Below, one piece after another: positions 1 through 7,506 of a stretch of 19,738 nt of DNA. A model generated the notes under the pieces. The model was given only the letters and a program-made list of their open reading frames with translations. It did not search any database and was not told the DNA's origin. Origin of the DNA: Campylobacteraceae bacterium. GTDB taxonomy: Bacteria; Campylobacterota; Campylobacteria; Campylobacterales; Sulfurospirillaceae. The stretch lies in assembly GCA_019162915.1 (NCBI GenBank), contig JAFLKZ010000149.1:401-20138 (forward strand). The letters run 5' to 3'. The position numbers and the translations under genes are program-made. The first letter of the stretch is position 1, and every line of letters starts with the position of its first letter.

Positions 1-93
1 AAAAGATTTATCTTTACCGATAAGGTCATCTAAAAAACCAGCAAATAACGTTACATGTAAAAGAAGCGTGAGAGAAACAAAGATTTTTTTCAT
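1..93 (-). CDS. N-terminus of a secreted protein, cut by the window edge
   Basis: Only the first 31 codons are in the window, read leftward from an ATG at 93-91. They encode a classical signal peptide: MKKIF, then a hydrophobic stretch (VSLTLLLHVTLFAG), then FLDDLIGKDKSF. An AAAGG ribosome-binding site lies about 8 bases upstream of the ATG. The product is therefore probably exported to the periplasm or outer membrane, but too little is visible to name a family. Codons 13-15 (TTA CAT GTA) contain one copy of the iterated TACATGTA palindrome. The gene follows the tRNA on the same strand with a 56-base gap and could share its transcript. Confidence 0.7.
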   Translation of the reverse strand, partial: MKKIFVSLTLLLHVTLFAGFLDDLIGKDKSF

Positions 94-149
94 CAATTTA
101 CCTTTTGTATTAAATTCAAATTTGACACACGTTAAAGGTTAACAAGTAG

Positions 150-226
150 TGGTGGGTCCTGAGTGACTCGAACACTCGACCACCCCGTTATGAGCGGGGT
201 GCTCTAACCAACTGAGCTAAGGACCC
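150..226 (-). tRNA. tRNA with CAU anticodon (elongator tRNA-Met, or tRNA-Ile2)
   Basis: A full cloverleaf reads leftward from 226. The acceptor stem GGGTCCT pairs with AGGACCC over 7 bp, the D stem is GCTC/GAGC, the anticodon stem is CCCCG/CGGGG around the loop CTCATAA, and the T stem is GAGTG/CACTC around TTCGAGT. The discriminator is A and CCA is encoded (152-150). The anticodon is CAT. It is not the initiator, since the acceptor is fully paired at 1-72. Elongator Met and Ile2 (C34 modified to lysidine by TilS) cannot be separated by eye: the U4-A69 pair leans to Met, while the TGGTC variable loop recalls Ile2. Confidence 0.93.
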
Positions 227-230
227 ATAT

Positions 231-260
231 TTTTAAGAGTGAAATTCTACACTCTTAAAA
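231..260. repeat. Inverted repeat between rodA and the tRNA, possible tRNA promoter in its loop
   Basis: TTTTAAGAGTG (231-241) and CACTCTTAAAA (250-260) are perfect 11-bp complements around an 8-base loop. The loop read on the minus strand holds TAGAAT (249-244), a good -10 hexamer placed to start transcription about 10 bases before the tRNA. The hairpin could also end rodA transcripts, but no T-run follows it on either strand. Confidence 0.5.
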
Positions 261-282
261 GTTAAAACAATATAAAAATGAT

Positions 283-1389
283 TTAAAGATTATACTTTAT
301 AAACTTATAAGTATCATCAAATCTAAAGGCAAGAAGATTTTCTAAGATGCCAAAGAGCGCAAAAAAAGTGATAAAACTACTTCCACCATAGCTAAAAAAT
401 GGCAAAGGAACGCCTACAACTGGGGCTAAACCTATGGTCATAGCTATATTGATGCTCATATAAAAAAAGATGAGCAATGAGATACCACTCGTAATAACCT
501 GCGTAAAAGGGTCTCCTTGAAGTTTAAAATTAAGCGTCATAAGATGAATAATAAGAAGTGCATAAAGACTAATTAATCCACAAGCTCCCCAAAAACCAAA
601 TCGTTCTACGGTGTATGCAAAGATAAAATCACTCGTAGCAATAGGCAAAAATTTGTAGTGTGTTTGTGTGGCTTCACTCTTATCTTTACCGCTAAGTCCA
701 CCAGAACCTATCGCAATAATAGACTGCTTGACATGGTAGCTAGGTTTTTCTCCCATGAAGTCTGTAATCCTCTGCTTTTGATAATCATGTAAAGCGTTAT
801 ACATAAAAGGACCACTAATGCCTACGGCGATAATGAGTGTAATCCATATTTTTTTATTGACACCGATGACAAAGAGTGTTCCATAGCCCAAAAGAAGCAA
901 AATCATAGCTGTTCCAAGGTCGGGCTCTTTTGCGATAAGGACGAAAGGTAGCAGAATATAAAAGCTTAGTTTGAAAAAATCTTTCCAGCCATACCCTTTT
1001 TCGCCAGGAGGATTTTGTTTGATAAGATAGGCAAGCATAAGAATGAAAGCAGGTTTGAAAATCTCAGAGGGTTGTATCGTAAAGTGTACAAAAGGTATCT
1101 CTAACCATCTTCGAGCTCCCAGTCTTGCAATTCCAAAAAAATCTACACTGACAAGTAAAACGATAGTTATCCAATAAAAAAAAGGGATTACCCACTCTAT
1201 TTTTTTGATAGGGATGATGAAAAATAAGATGAAAACACAAAAGCCAACGAGGTAATAAACAATTTGTTTATTACCCAGCATCGTACTCGCTTCCGACACA
1301 AGATAATAAGATATAGCAATAATAGGAATAATCAATATAGGAATTAAGAAATCAAAATGTGTTAATATGCGTCTATCGATTTGAAACAA
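283..1389 (-). CDS. rodA: Rod shape-determining protein RodA, peptidoglycan glycosyltransferase
   Basis: This 368-residue polytopic membrane protein of the SEDS family (RodA/FtsW/SpoVE) polymerises lipid II into glycan strands for lateral wall growth, working with a class B penicillin-binding protein. Visible marks are GARRWLEIP (91-99), QPSEI (106-110), EPDLGTA (155-161), FLPIATSDFIFA (247-258, whose Asp254 lies where the SEDS catalytic Asp is found) and GVPLPFFSYGGSS (326-338). Most of the chain is hydrophobic helices. It lacks the long cytoplasmic tail common in FtsW and its length fits RodA (also called mrdB). The start is TTG at 1389, chosen because AAAGG lies about 8 bases upstream and no ATG is nearby. 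It is divergent from the pseudouridine synthase gene; no PBP2 gene is in view. Confidence 0.93.
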   Translation of the reverse strand: MFQIDRRILTHFDFLIPILIIPIIAISYYLVSEASTMLGNKQIVYYLVGFCVFILFFIIPIKKIEWVIPFFYWITIVLLVSVDFFGIARLGARRWLEIPFVHFTIQPSEIFKPAFILMLAYLIKQNPPGEKGYGWKDFFKLSFYILLPFVLIAKEPDLGTAMILLLLGYGTLFVIGVNKKIWITLIIAVGISGPFMYNALHDYQKQRITDFMGEKPSYHVKQSIIAIGSGGLSGKDKSEATQTHYKFLPIATSDFIFAYTVERFGFWGACGLISLYALLIIHLMTLNFKLQGDPFTQVITSGISLLIFFYMSINIAMTIGLAPVVGVPLPFFSYGGSSFITFFALFGILENLLAFRFDDTYKFIKYNL

Positions 1390-1451
1390 AACGAACCTTT
1401 ATAAAAATTTTATTTAGAAGTATATCAAAAAAACAGAGGAAAAAAGACGGG
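1390..1451. promoter_or_regulatory. Divergent promoter region between rodA and the rlu-flpA-trmB run
   Basis: This 62-base A/T-rich spacer separates two divergent genes and must hold both start signals. On the minus strand TATACT (1424-1419) is a plausible -10 for rodA. The overlapping plus-strand TATATC (1421-1426) could serve the rightward genes. No clear -35 is seen, which is normal for Campylobacterota. GAGGA at 1436-1440 is the ribosome-binding site for the ATG at 1452. The exact promoter positions are inference. Confidence 0.35.
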
Positions 1452-2432
1452 ATGGAGTTTACATGTAAAGAGCCTAAAAGGCTAGATTCTGCTATGAGCG
1501 AAGCGCTTGAGCTTCCTCGTAATCAGGTCGAAAAATTGATTAAAAATGTTGGGGTTACGGTTGATGGAAAAGAGATTAATAAGTCTAGTTTTAAACTTCA
1601 TGGTGGAGAAGTAATTGTTTATGATTTTGTGGTTGCCATTGAAGAAGAAAGCGTTTATGAAGTGGACTTTGATATAGATATTTTGTATGAAGATGAAGAT
1701 ATTTTAGTCGTCAATAAACCACCATTTTTAACGGTTCACGCAGCGCCAAGTGTTAAAGAAGCAACGTTAGTAGATTGGCTTAAAAAAAGAGGAATCTCTT
1801 TATCTACCATTAGTGGGGAAGAGCGTCATGGTATCGTGCATCGCATCGATAAAGAGACGAGTGGGGCACTCGTTATTGCTAAAAATAACGAAGCACATCT
1901 TGCCTTATCCAAGCAGTTAGAAGATAAAAGCATGGGAAGATATTATCTCGCACTTATAGACGTGCCGTTGAGAGAAGATATCGTTATAGATTTACCGATA
2001 GGTCGAAATCCCAACAATAGATTAAAAATGGGAGTGATAAAAGACGGTAGAGTTGCCAAAAGCGCATTTTGTAAGCTTTTACCCTCTCGTGATGAAAAGA
2101 AAGAGCTGGTGTGCGTAAAACTTTTTACGGGTAGAACGCATCAGATAAGAGTGCATTTAAGCGCACTCTCAAGACATATCTTAGGAGACAGTTTATACGG
2201 CTTTAAGAGCCAAAATGATACAATTCCAAGAGTGATGTTACATGCCTACGTTTTATATCTTATGCATCCAAGAACAGGTAAGTTTATGCAAGTGAATGCG
2301 CCTTTGATGGATGATTTTAATACGTATTTGAATAAAAACTTCAATAAGGAACAGCTACATGAAAAAATCAAGTTTGATAGTATCATCGGTTGCTTTGATA
2401 CTCATGCTCAGTGGGTGCGAAAAAATTCTTGA
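1452..2432 (+). CDS. RluA-family 23S rRNA/tRNA pseudouridine synthase
   Basis: The enzyme converts uridine to pseudouridine in rRNA or tRNA. It has an N-terminal S4 RNA-binding domain (about residues 8-60, with RLDSAMSEALELPRNQVEKL) followed by the catalytic domain with HRIDKETSG (130-138), where Asp133 is the nucleophile, and GRTHQIRVHLSAL further on. The layout is RluD/RluC-like, but which uridine is modified cannot be told. I chose ATG 1452 (326 residues) with GAGGA upstream; an in-frame ATG at 1359 would add 31 basic residues and run into the divergent rodA start. The last 24 codons overlap the start of flpA in another frame by 74 bases, so the C-terminal tail is encoded by the same DNA as the lipoprotein signal peptide. 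Confidence 0.92.
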   Translation: MEFTCKEPKRLDSAMSEALELPRNQVEKLIKNVGVTVDGKEINKSSFKLHGGEVIVYDFVVAIEEESVYEVDFDIDILYEDEDILVVNKPPFLTVHAAPSVKEATLVDWLKKRGISLSTISGEERHGIVHRIDKETSGALVIAKNNEAHLALSKQLEDKSMGRYYLALIDVPLREDIVIDLPIGRNPNNRLKMGVIKDGRVAKSAFCKLLPSRDEKKELVCVKLFTGRTHQIRVHLSALSRHILGDSLYGFKSQNDTIPRVMLHAYVLYLMHPRTGKFMQVNAPLMDDFNTYLNKNFNKEQLHEKIKFDSIIGCFDTHAQWVRKNS

Positions 2433-3591
2433 AACCCCTAAAGAGCCTGTCGTTGACTCTTCATTACCACGCATTGAGTCTGTAAAAACGCTTTCAGATA
2501 TCACAGAAATAGGTTTTGAATGGGTTCCAAGCTATGGCGATAGGGTATCTGGATATTATATTTACAGACAAGATAATGGCAAGATGAAAAAAATTGCTAC
2601 AATTAAAGACAAGTATACATCGCATTATGTCGATACAAAATTAACACCAGATACGCAGTATAATTATCGTTTTTCAACTTTTTCTGAAGAAAAAAGAGAA
2701 TCCGAGCCAAGTCCTCTTGTCACAGCAAGTACGATTGGTGCGATGGAATCGGTTACTTTTGTCAAAGCTATCACGGGACTTCCTAATCGTGTAAAACTCG
2801 TATGGCGTCCGCATGCAATGGAGCGCGTTGAATCGTACATCATTGAGCGTAATGAGTTTAAATCAACTAAATGGGAAGAAGTAGGCAAGATAGATGGTAG
2901 ACTTAACGCCGAGTACATCGACGCAGGACTTAAAGATAACTATGTGTATCGATACAGAGTTAAAGTCAAAACTTTTGATGGTATTCTCTCAAAGCCAAGC
3001 GAGATTGTAGAAGCGCATACTAAACCACTTCCTAAGCCAATTACGGGTATTCAAGTGACAACTAATTTACCAAAGAAAATAGTGCTTAATTGGAATCCAG
3101 CGAGTGAGAGTGATTTTTCACATTATAAGATTTACCGTTCTGCTAACTCTACTATGTTTTATGCCTTTCATGGAAAAACAAAAAGCACTGAGTTTGAAGA
3201 CTTAATAAATGATAATGGTAAAACGTATTATTATAAAATCGTAGCGGTTGATGTTGATGGCTTAGAGTCAAAACAGCAAGATAATCCTATCGTAGGAAGC
3301 ACACTTGCCTCATTAACCCCTCCTGTGGTTCAATCCGTCAAACATGATGGAAGATCAATTTTTATCACGTGGAGTGGACATGAAAATTCTATAAAATATA
3401 ATGTCACGAGAGAATATCAAAGTGGTGGCAGTACAAAAAAACAAAATTTTACAGGTATTTTTGATACAAACTATCACGACCAAGACACAGTCGTTGGCGT
3501 TGAGTATAAATATAACATAATCGCTATTGATAAATTCGGTATTGCTTCTAAGCCTTCTGATAGCGTTATTATCACGATACCAAGGGATTAA
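2359..3591 (+). CDS. flpA: Fibronectin type III repeat lipoprotein, FlpA-like
   Basis: This is a 410-residue lipoprotein with the signal peptide MKKSSLIVSSVALILMLSGC; the lipobox LSGC puts the lipidated cysteine at 20. Four FN3-like repeats follow (about 38-125, 130-222, 226-316 and 320-410), each with the W/L-x-W-x-P ... Y-x-I-x-R strand pattern. In C. jejuni the protein in the same gene order is FlpA, a surface adhesin that binds host fibronectin through its second domain. The equivalent stretch here is WRPHAMERV (149-157), close to the reported C. jejuni segment WRPHPDFRV. AAGGA lies 8 bases before the ATG. It sits between the pseudouridine synthase (74-base overlap) and trmB (8-base gap). 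If the host is free-living, adhesion to fibronectin is unlikely to be its job; an envelope or division role is an open guess. Confidence 0.88.
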   Translation: MKKSSLIVSSVALILMLSGCEKILETPKEPVVDSSLPRIESVKTLSDITEIGFEWVPSYGDRVSGYYIYRQDNGKMKKIATIKDKYTSHYVDTKLTPDTQYNYRFSTFSEEKRESEPSPLVTASTIGAMESVTFVKAITGLPNRVKLVWRPHAMERVESYIIERNEFKSTKWEEVGKIDGRLNAEYIDAGLKDNYVYRYRVKVKTFDGILSKPSEIVEAHTKPLPKPITGIQVTTNLPKKIVLNWNPASESDFSHYKIYRSANSTMFYAFHGKTKSTEFEDLINDNGKTYYYKIVAVDVDGLESKQQDNPIVGSTLASLTPPVVQSVKHDGRSIFITWSGHENSIKYNVTREYQSGGSTKKQNFTGIFDTNYHDQDTVVGVEYKYNIIAIDKFGIASKPSDSVIITIPRD

Positions 3592-3599
3592 AAGAGTAT

Positions 3600-4778
3600 A
3601 TGCCAAATTTTCAGACATCAGCACTTGACAAATTAGACTATCCGCTCACCCAGGGTGAAGCTGTTTTTGAGTTTGAATCCTCTTCCAGTAGAGGAAACAA
3701 ACTTATTATGACAACGCTACAAGAAGAGCGGTTTGTTCTTAAGATAAGCCAAAAAGAGAATGGTCGTTATCTTGTAAAAGGCGATAAAATAACGCGTCCT
3801 GCACGTGTTTCTTTTTTGCAAAAAGCTTTGATTAACTTTAGAAATGCCAGTAATGCCGTTGAAATATGTTCAAACATAGAGCCTAAAAATCCTTTACATG
3901 TAAGAACTTCTCCTTATCTCAAAGGTGTGGAGTTTTTTGCCAATGACTTTGAAACGCAAGATGAAATTTGGATTGAGATAGGATTTGGAAGTGGTCGACA
4001 TCTTTTGCATCAGGCTAAAAAAAATCCAAATATTCAGTTTATAGGGCTAGAAATTCATAAACCTTCTATTGAACAAGTTTTAAGGCAATGTGAATTACAA
4101 GGGATTACCAATATCCTTGTAGTAGATTATGATGCAAGGCTCTTTTTAGAATTTGTTGCATCGAATAGTGTAGGTAAAATCTTTGTTCATTTCCCTGTTC
4201 CATGGGATAAAAAACCTCATAGAAGAGTTTTCTCTCAATCTTTTATTGAAGAATCACTACGGGTTTTAAATCTTGGTGGACAATTAGAACTTCGAACTGA
4301 TAGCCAAAATTATTTTGAATTTTCTTTTGCTCAGATGATGTGCTTAGCCAAGGCGAGTGTACATGTAAAGAAAAATAAAGACCTTGATATCATCAGCAAG
4401 TACGAAGACAGATGGCGTAGAATGGAGAAAGATATCTATGATGTGACGCTGACCAATGAAATTTCTTCTCCTCCTATCTCGAAAGTTGGGAAATTAAAAT
4501 TTTCTCAAAGTGTTGATTTTAAAGAAGTGTGTGAGCGTTTTACAGAAGAGATTTTTAGAGGAGATGGTTTTTTTGTACATCTTGAAGAGCTTTTCGTAGT
4601 CAGTGCAACCAGTGGGCTTATTAGGGTTTCATTTGGGGCTAATGAGCGCAATGAAAAGAGTTATATTTGGATTAATGAGGGCAATGTTTCTTATTTTCCG
4701 GATAACGTTTTAGCAACGAAAAACAATGTTGATGCCGACAAAATAATAAAGAAGTGGATTTATGGAACATGTAATTAA
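3600..4778 (+). CDS. trmB: tRNA (guanine-N7-)-methyltransferase TrmB, long form
   Basis: TrmB uses S-adenosylmethionine to make m7G46 in the tRNA variable loop. The methyltransferase core spans about residues 120-245. It has the SAM-binding EIGFGSGRH (126-134), GLEIH (149-153), a D-x-D-A acidic stretch near 176-179, and FPVPWDKKPHRR (198-209), the family's FPDPWPKKRHxKRR signature with Asp replaced by Val. At 392 residues it is much longer than the E. coli enzyme (about 240), with roughly 110 extra residues before the core and 130 after. I recall the long form and the FPVPW variant as usual in Campylobacterota. A weak AAGAG lies before ATG 3600. The end overlaps ftsE by 17 bases. Two TACATGTA palindromes lie in the gene (3895, 4360). 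Confidence 0.92.
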   Translation: MPNFQTSALDKLDYPLTQGEAVFEFESSSSRGNKLIMTTLQEERFVLKISQKENGRYLVKGDKITRPARVSFLQKALINFRNASNAVEICSNIEPKNPLHVRTSPYLKGVEFFANDFETQDEIWIEIGFGSGRHLLHQAKKNPNIQFIGLEIHKPSIEQVLRQCELQGITNILVVDYDARLFLEFVASNSVGKIFVHFPVPWDKKPHRRVFSQSFIEESLRVLNLGGQLELRTDSQNYFEFSFAQMMCLAKASVHVKKNKDLDIISKYEDRWRRMEKDIYDVTLTNEISSPPISKVGKLKFSQSVDFKEVCERFTEEIFRGDGFFVHLEELFVVSATSGLIRVSFGANERNEKSYIWINEGNVSYFPDNVLATKNNVDADKIIKKWIYGTCN

Positions 4779-5433
4779 GGCCAGTGGGCTGAATATTAGC
4801 TACGGCAGAGATGAGCCTATTATCACCGATGCCAGTATGCTCGTAAAAGCCCATGAATTTGTTTTTATTACAGGGAAAAGTGGTAGCGGAAAATCTACTA
4901 TTATCAAATCTTTGTATGGAGAACTAATCCCCACTAGAGGTGATTTAAGTGTTTGTGGTGTTGAGCTGAAAAATATAACGAGTTCTAAATTAAATCTTTT
5001 ACGAAGATACTTAGGCGTTGTTTTTCAAGACTATAAACTCATTGATGAATGGACGGTAGAACAAAATGTCATGTTACCTCTCATCATTGGTGGATTTTCT
5101 AAAAGTGTGTGCACCAAACAAGCACACAAACTCCTCAAACACGTCAAACTACTGCACAAGATTAATAAATATCCTTTTGAACTTAGTGGTGGTGAACAAC
5201 AACGTGTGGCAATGGCAAGAGCTTTAGCGCACAATCCGGTGATGATTTTAGCGGATGAGCCTACTGGAAATTTAGATAGTTACTCAAGTGAAGTAATATG
5301 GAATCTTCTCAAAGGCGCTAAAGAACATTTAGGTACCACCATTGTAGTCGTAACGCATAATATTCCCTCTGCACTTGGCATTGATTATAAACACTACTTT
5401 TTAGAGGGTGGGGTATTACATGAAGTCAATTAG
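4762..5433 (+). CDS. ftsE: Cell division ATP-binding protein FtsE
   Basis: FtsE is the cytoplasmic ATPase of the FtsEX complex, which sits at the septum and passes ATP-driven movement through FtsX to a periplasmic activator of peptidoglycan hydrolases. All ABC ATPase marks are present: Walker A GKSGSGKST (38-46), Q-loop VFQD (87-90), signature LSGGEQQ (141-147), Walker B MILADEP (161-167) and H-loop His199. The 223 residues match the family. The start ATG lies inside the end of trmB and the end overlaps ftsX, so the genes are probably translationally coupled. The first codons include ACATGTAA, a one-base variant of the iterated palindrome. Confidence 0.95.
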   Translation: MEHVIKASGLNISYGRDEPIITDASMLVKAHEFVFITGKSGSGKSTIIKSLYGELIPTRGDLSVCGVELKNITSSKLNLLRRYLGVVFQDYKLIDEWTVEQNVMLPLIIGGFSKSVCTKQAHKLLKHVKLLHKINKYPFELSGGEQQRVAMARALAHNPVMILADEPTGNLDSYSSEVIWNLLKGAKEHLGTTIVVVTHNIPSALGIDYKHYFLEGGVLHEVN

Positions 5434-6229
5434 TAGCCATTTTTCAGTTATTATCTCTGTTTTTGTTCTCCTTTTTTGTTTTCAATTTGCCAATCTTGTG
5501 AATAAAATCGTTGATGATTATGCTGATAAAATTACTAATGACTACTCCATTATCGTTGTCTCTTCTGCTGAAATCAAAGAAGATGAGTTAAAAAAACATG
5601 TCAGTGAAGTCGAATCAATCAGCGAAATTAGCAGTAAAAAAATTCTGGATCGTCTTAAAAATGATATGTCATCAAAGAATTTAGCATTGCTTCAAGTGGC
5701 TCTTCCTAAATTTTATTCTATTAAATTAAGTGCCATGCCAAATAAAAAAAGTATTGAGGCTATTAAGCAAAAACTTCAAAGTATTAGTACGATTACAAGA
5801 ATTGAAACTTTTGCCAAAACACATGAGAAAATCTTTAAAATGTTTCTAATTTTACAGACTATGGCTTATATTTTTATGTTTTTTGTCACCTCTATTGGTG
5901 TTTTGTTGATATTTAAGCAAGTGCGAATTTGGATTTATGAGCACAATCGCCGTATGTCGATTATGACGCTTTTTGGGGCTTCTTTTTTCATGAAAAGTGG
6001 CATACTTTACCGTATGACTATCGTTGACTCACTTATTAGTGCTTTTTTGGTGTGTGGATTTTATATTATTGTCCCAAGACTAAGTGTGGTTGAAAATTTT
6101 GCAGCAGGATTAGATATTGTTCTTCCTACTTTTGATATTTTGTATGAAGGTGGGTTGATTTTAGGGATTTCTTTAATATTTGCTATCGTTGTTGTTACCA
6201 TTGTATCTCGAAAGATAGGTCGTGTATGA
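5420..6229 (+). CDS. ftsX: Cell division membrane protein FtsX
   Basis: FtsX is the membrane half of FtsEX. This 269-residue chain has the expected topology: TM1 at about 9-27, a periplasmic domain at about 30-140, then three helices at about 142-165, 200-218 and 244-263. The periplasmic loop binds the coiled-coil activator in other bacteria, and such an activator gene follows directly. I chose ATG 5420, preceded by GAGG at a proper distance; a GTG at 5408 would add four residues and overlaps that GAGG. The gene overlaps ftsE by 14 bases and shares ATGA with the next gene. Sequence conservation of FtsX is low, so the call rests on topology and on its place after ftsE. Confidence 0.93.
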   Translation: MKSISSHFSVIISVFVLLFCFQFANLVNKIVDDYADKITNDYSIIVVSSAEIKEDELKKHVSEVESISEISSKKILDRLKNDMSSKNLALLQVALPKFYSIKLSAMPNKKSIEAIKQKLQSISTITRIETFAKTHEKIFKMFLILQTMAYIFMFFVTSIGVLLIFKQVRIWIYEHNRRMSIMTLFGASFFMKSGILYRMTIVDSLISAFLVCGFYIIVPRLSVVENFAAGLDIVLPTFDILYEGGLILGISLIFAIVVVTIVSRKIGRV

Positions 6230-7446
6230 AAAAATGGCTTTTAGGTGTTTTGATATTTTTTCAATGCTTGAATGTATATGGTGTAAATACCAGTGAAAAA
6301 ATAGATGAAAAATCAAAAAATCTAGAAGAAAAGATAAATACAGAAAAGAAACTTCATGGAAAGCTTCAAGATATTGCGAGTGAAATCGTTCATGAAGAGA
6401 AAAATATAGAAATTATTAAAGTTAAAGTAGAAGATTTGGGCAAAAATATTATTGCTTCGCAAGATACCGTTCAAAAAAAGTATGAATATTTAGAAAAACT
6501 CACCAAAGATACACAAATTCTCTCTACGCAAAAAAAAGACTTAGAAGATAAAATTATCAAGATTATTGCTGAAGATTTTTCTTTTTATCTTATCTCTGAT
6601 AGTGGTTATTTAGACAATGAAGATGGCATTTTAGTAGATGAAGTTTTACAAAAGATGGATATTATCATTCGTAAAGAATTTGGTAAATTAGCAAATGATT
6701 ATAAACAAGTGAATGAACAAATTTATTCTCAAAGCCAAGAGATCAAAAGTATTAGAACAGAGATACAAAATGCTAAAAATAAAAAAGATGAATTTATGGC
6801 ATTGGAAAAAAAGCGAGAAAGTTCTATAGCTAGTTTGAGTGCAAAAAAAGAGGGTTATAAAAAACAATTAGATGATATTCAAAATGAAAGAGAAGAAATA
6901 CGTGCTACTCTAGAAAAACTAAAAATTATTAAAATTCAAGAAGACAACAAGCTTTTAGCTGAGAGAAACGCTAAAAAAGAGAAATCAAAAGAGAGTCCAG
7001 GTGATTCAGGCATAAGACAAATAGGCTCTTCTTATCAAAATAGCAATGTAAAAAAATATGTAGGTGAAAAAACAATTGCACCACTAGATGGTTTTAGTGT
7101 CAAGCGTAAATTTGGGGATTATGTAGATCCTATTTATAAGATAAAAATCTTTAATGAATCTGTTGTTTTGGCTTCTTCTACGCCTGATGCAACAGTCAAA
7201 AGTGTCTTAAATGGTAAAGTTATTTTTGCTAAAGATACAGCTTCACTTGAAAAGGTAGTGATTATTGAAAATAGTGATGAAATACATACTATTTATGCCC
7301 ATCTCTCTAAAATAGCACCTACGATACAAGTAGGGCAAAAAATTAAAAAAGGATATGTCATTGGCCGTGTTGATAATGACTTGACCTTTGAAGTAACCCA
7401 AAAGAATTTTCACATCGACCCGCTTGAACTAATCGGGGCAAAGTAA
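6226..7446 (+). CDS. EnvC-like murein hydrolase activator with inactive LytM domain
   Basis: A 406-residue secreted protein: signal peptide (1-20, MKKWLLGVLIFFQCLNVYG), a long charged coiled coil (about 23-250, Lys/Glu rich) and a C-terminal LytM/peptidase M23 fold (about 280-406). The metal site looks lost. The first HxxxD element reads KIKIFNES, and the final H-x-H element is LTFE (386-389) where active enzymes have LHFE; only the His of YAHLS (357-361) remains. This is the pattern of EnvC, which cannot cut peptidoglycan but is switched by FtsEX to activate amidases. It shares an ATGA overlap with ftsX, and an amidase gene lies downstream in the same run. M23 metal ligands are judged by eye from motif positions. 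Confidence 0.88.
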   Translation: MKKWLLGVLIFFQCLNVYGVNTSEKIDEKSKNLEEKINTEKKLHGKLQDIASEIVHEEKNIEIIKVKVEDLGKNIIASQDTVQKKYEYLEKLTKDTQILSTQKKDLEDKIIKIIAEDFSFYLISDSGYLDNEDGILVDEVLQKMDIIIRKEFGKLANDYKQVNEQIYSQSQEIKSIRTEIQNAKNKKDEFMALEKKRESSIASLSAKKEGYKKQLDDIQNEREEIRATLEKLKIIKIQEDNKLLAERNAKKEKSKESPGDSGIRQIGSSYQNSNVKKYVGEKTIAPLDGFSVKRKFGDYVDPIYKIKIFNESVVLASSTPDATVKSVLNGKVIFAKDTASLEKVVIIENSDEIHTIYAHLSKIAPTIQVGQKIKKGYVIGRVDNDLTFEVTQKNFHIDPLELIGAK

Positions 7447-7458
7447 CTTTTTAGGTCT

Positions 7459-7471
7459 TTTATAGTAAAAT
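7459..7471 (+). promoter_or_regulatory. Possible internal promoter before pyrH
   Basis: The 60-base gap before pyrH is the widest inside the first half of the run. It contains TATAGTAAAAT, in which G-TAAAAT (7465-7471) resembles a Campylobacterota -10 box. A start near 7478 would give a leader of about 29 bases with AAAGG at 7491-7495 before ATG 7507. No -35 is visible. Confidence 0.35.
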
Positions 7472-7506
7472 CGGGAAATTTTCTGTGTTTAAAGGTTTGT
7501 AAAAGA

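Noticed and set aside
1359..1451. Upstream in-frame ATG extending the pseudouridine synthase by 31 residues
   Set aside because: It overlaps the divergent rodA start, adds a basic stretch not seen in the family and has no ribosome site, while ATG 1452 has GAGGA.
2664..2918. Minus-strand open frame inside flpA, and similar frames at 7722-7979, 8648-8947, 12110-12373, 18975-19184 and 19395-19673
   Set aside because: Each is antisense to a strongly supported gene, has no ribosome site or recognisable protein features, and reads as low-complexity Ser/Thr/Leu shadow coding.
5408..5419. GTG start for ftsX four codons earlier
   Set aside because: The GAGG ribosome site lies at that GTG and is spaced for ATG 5420.
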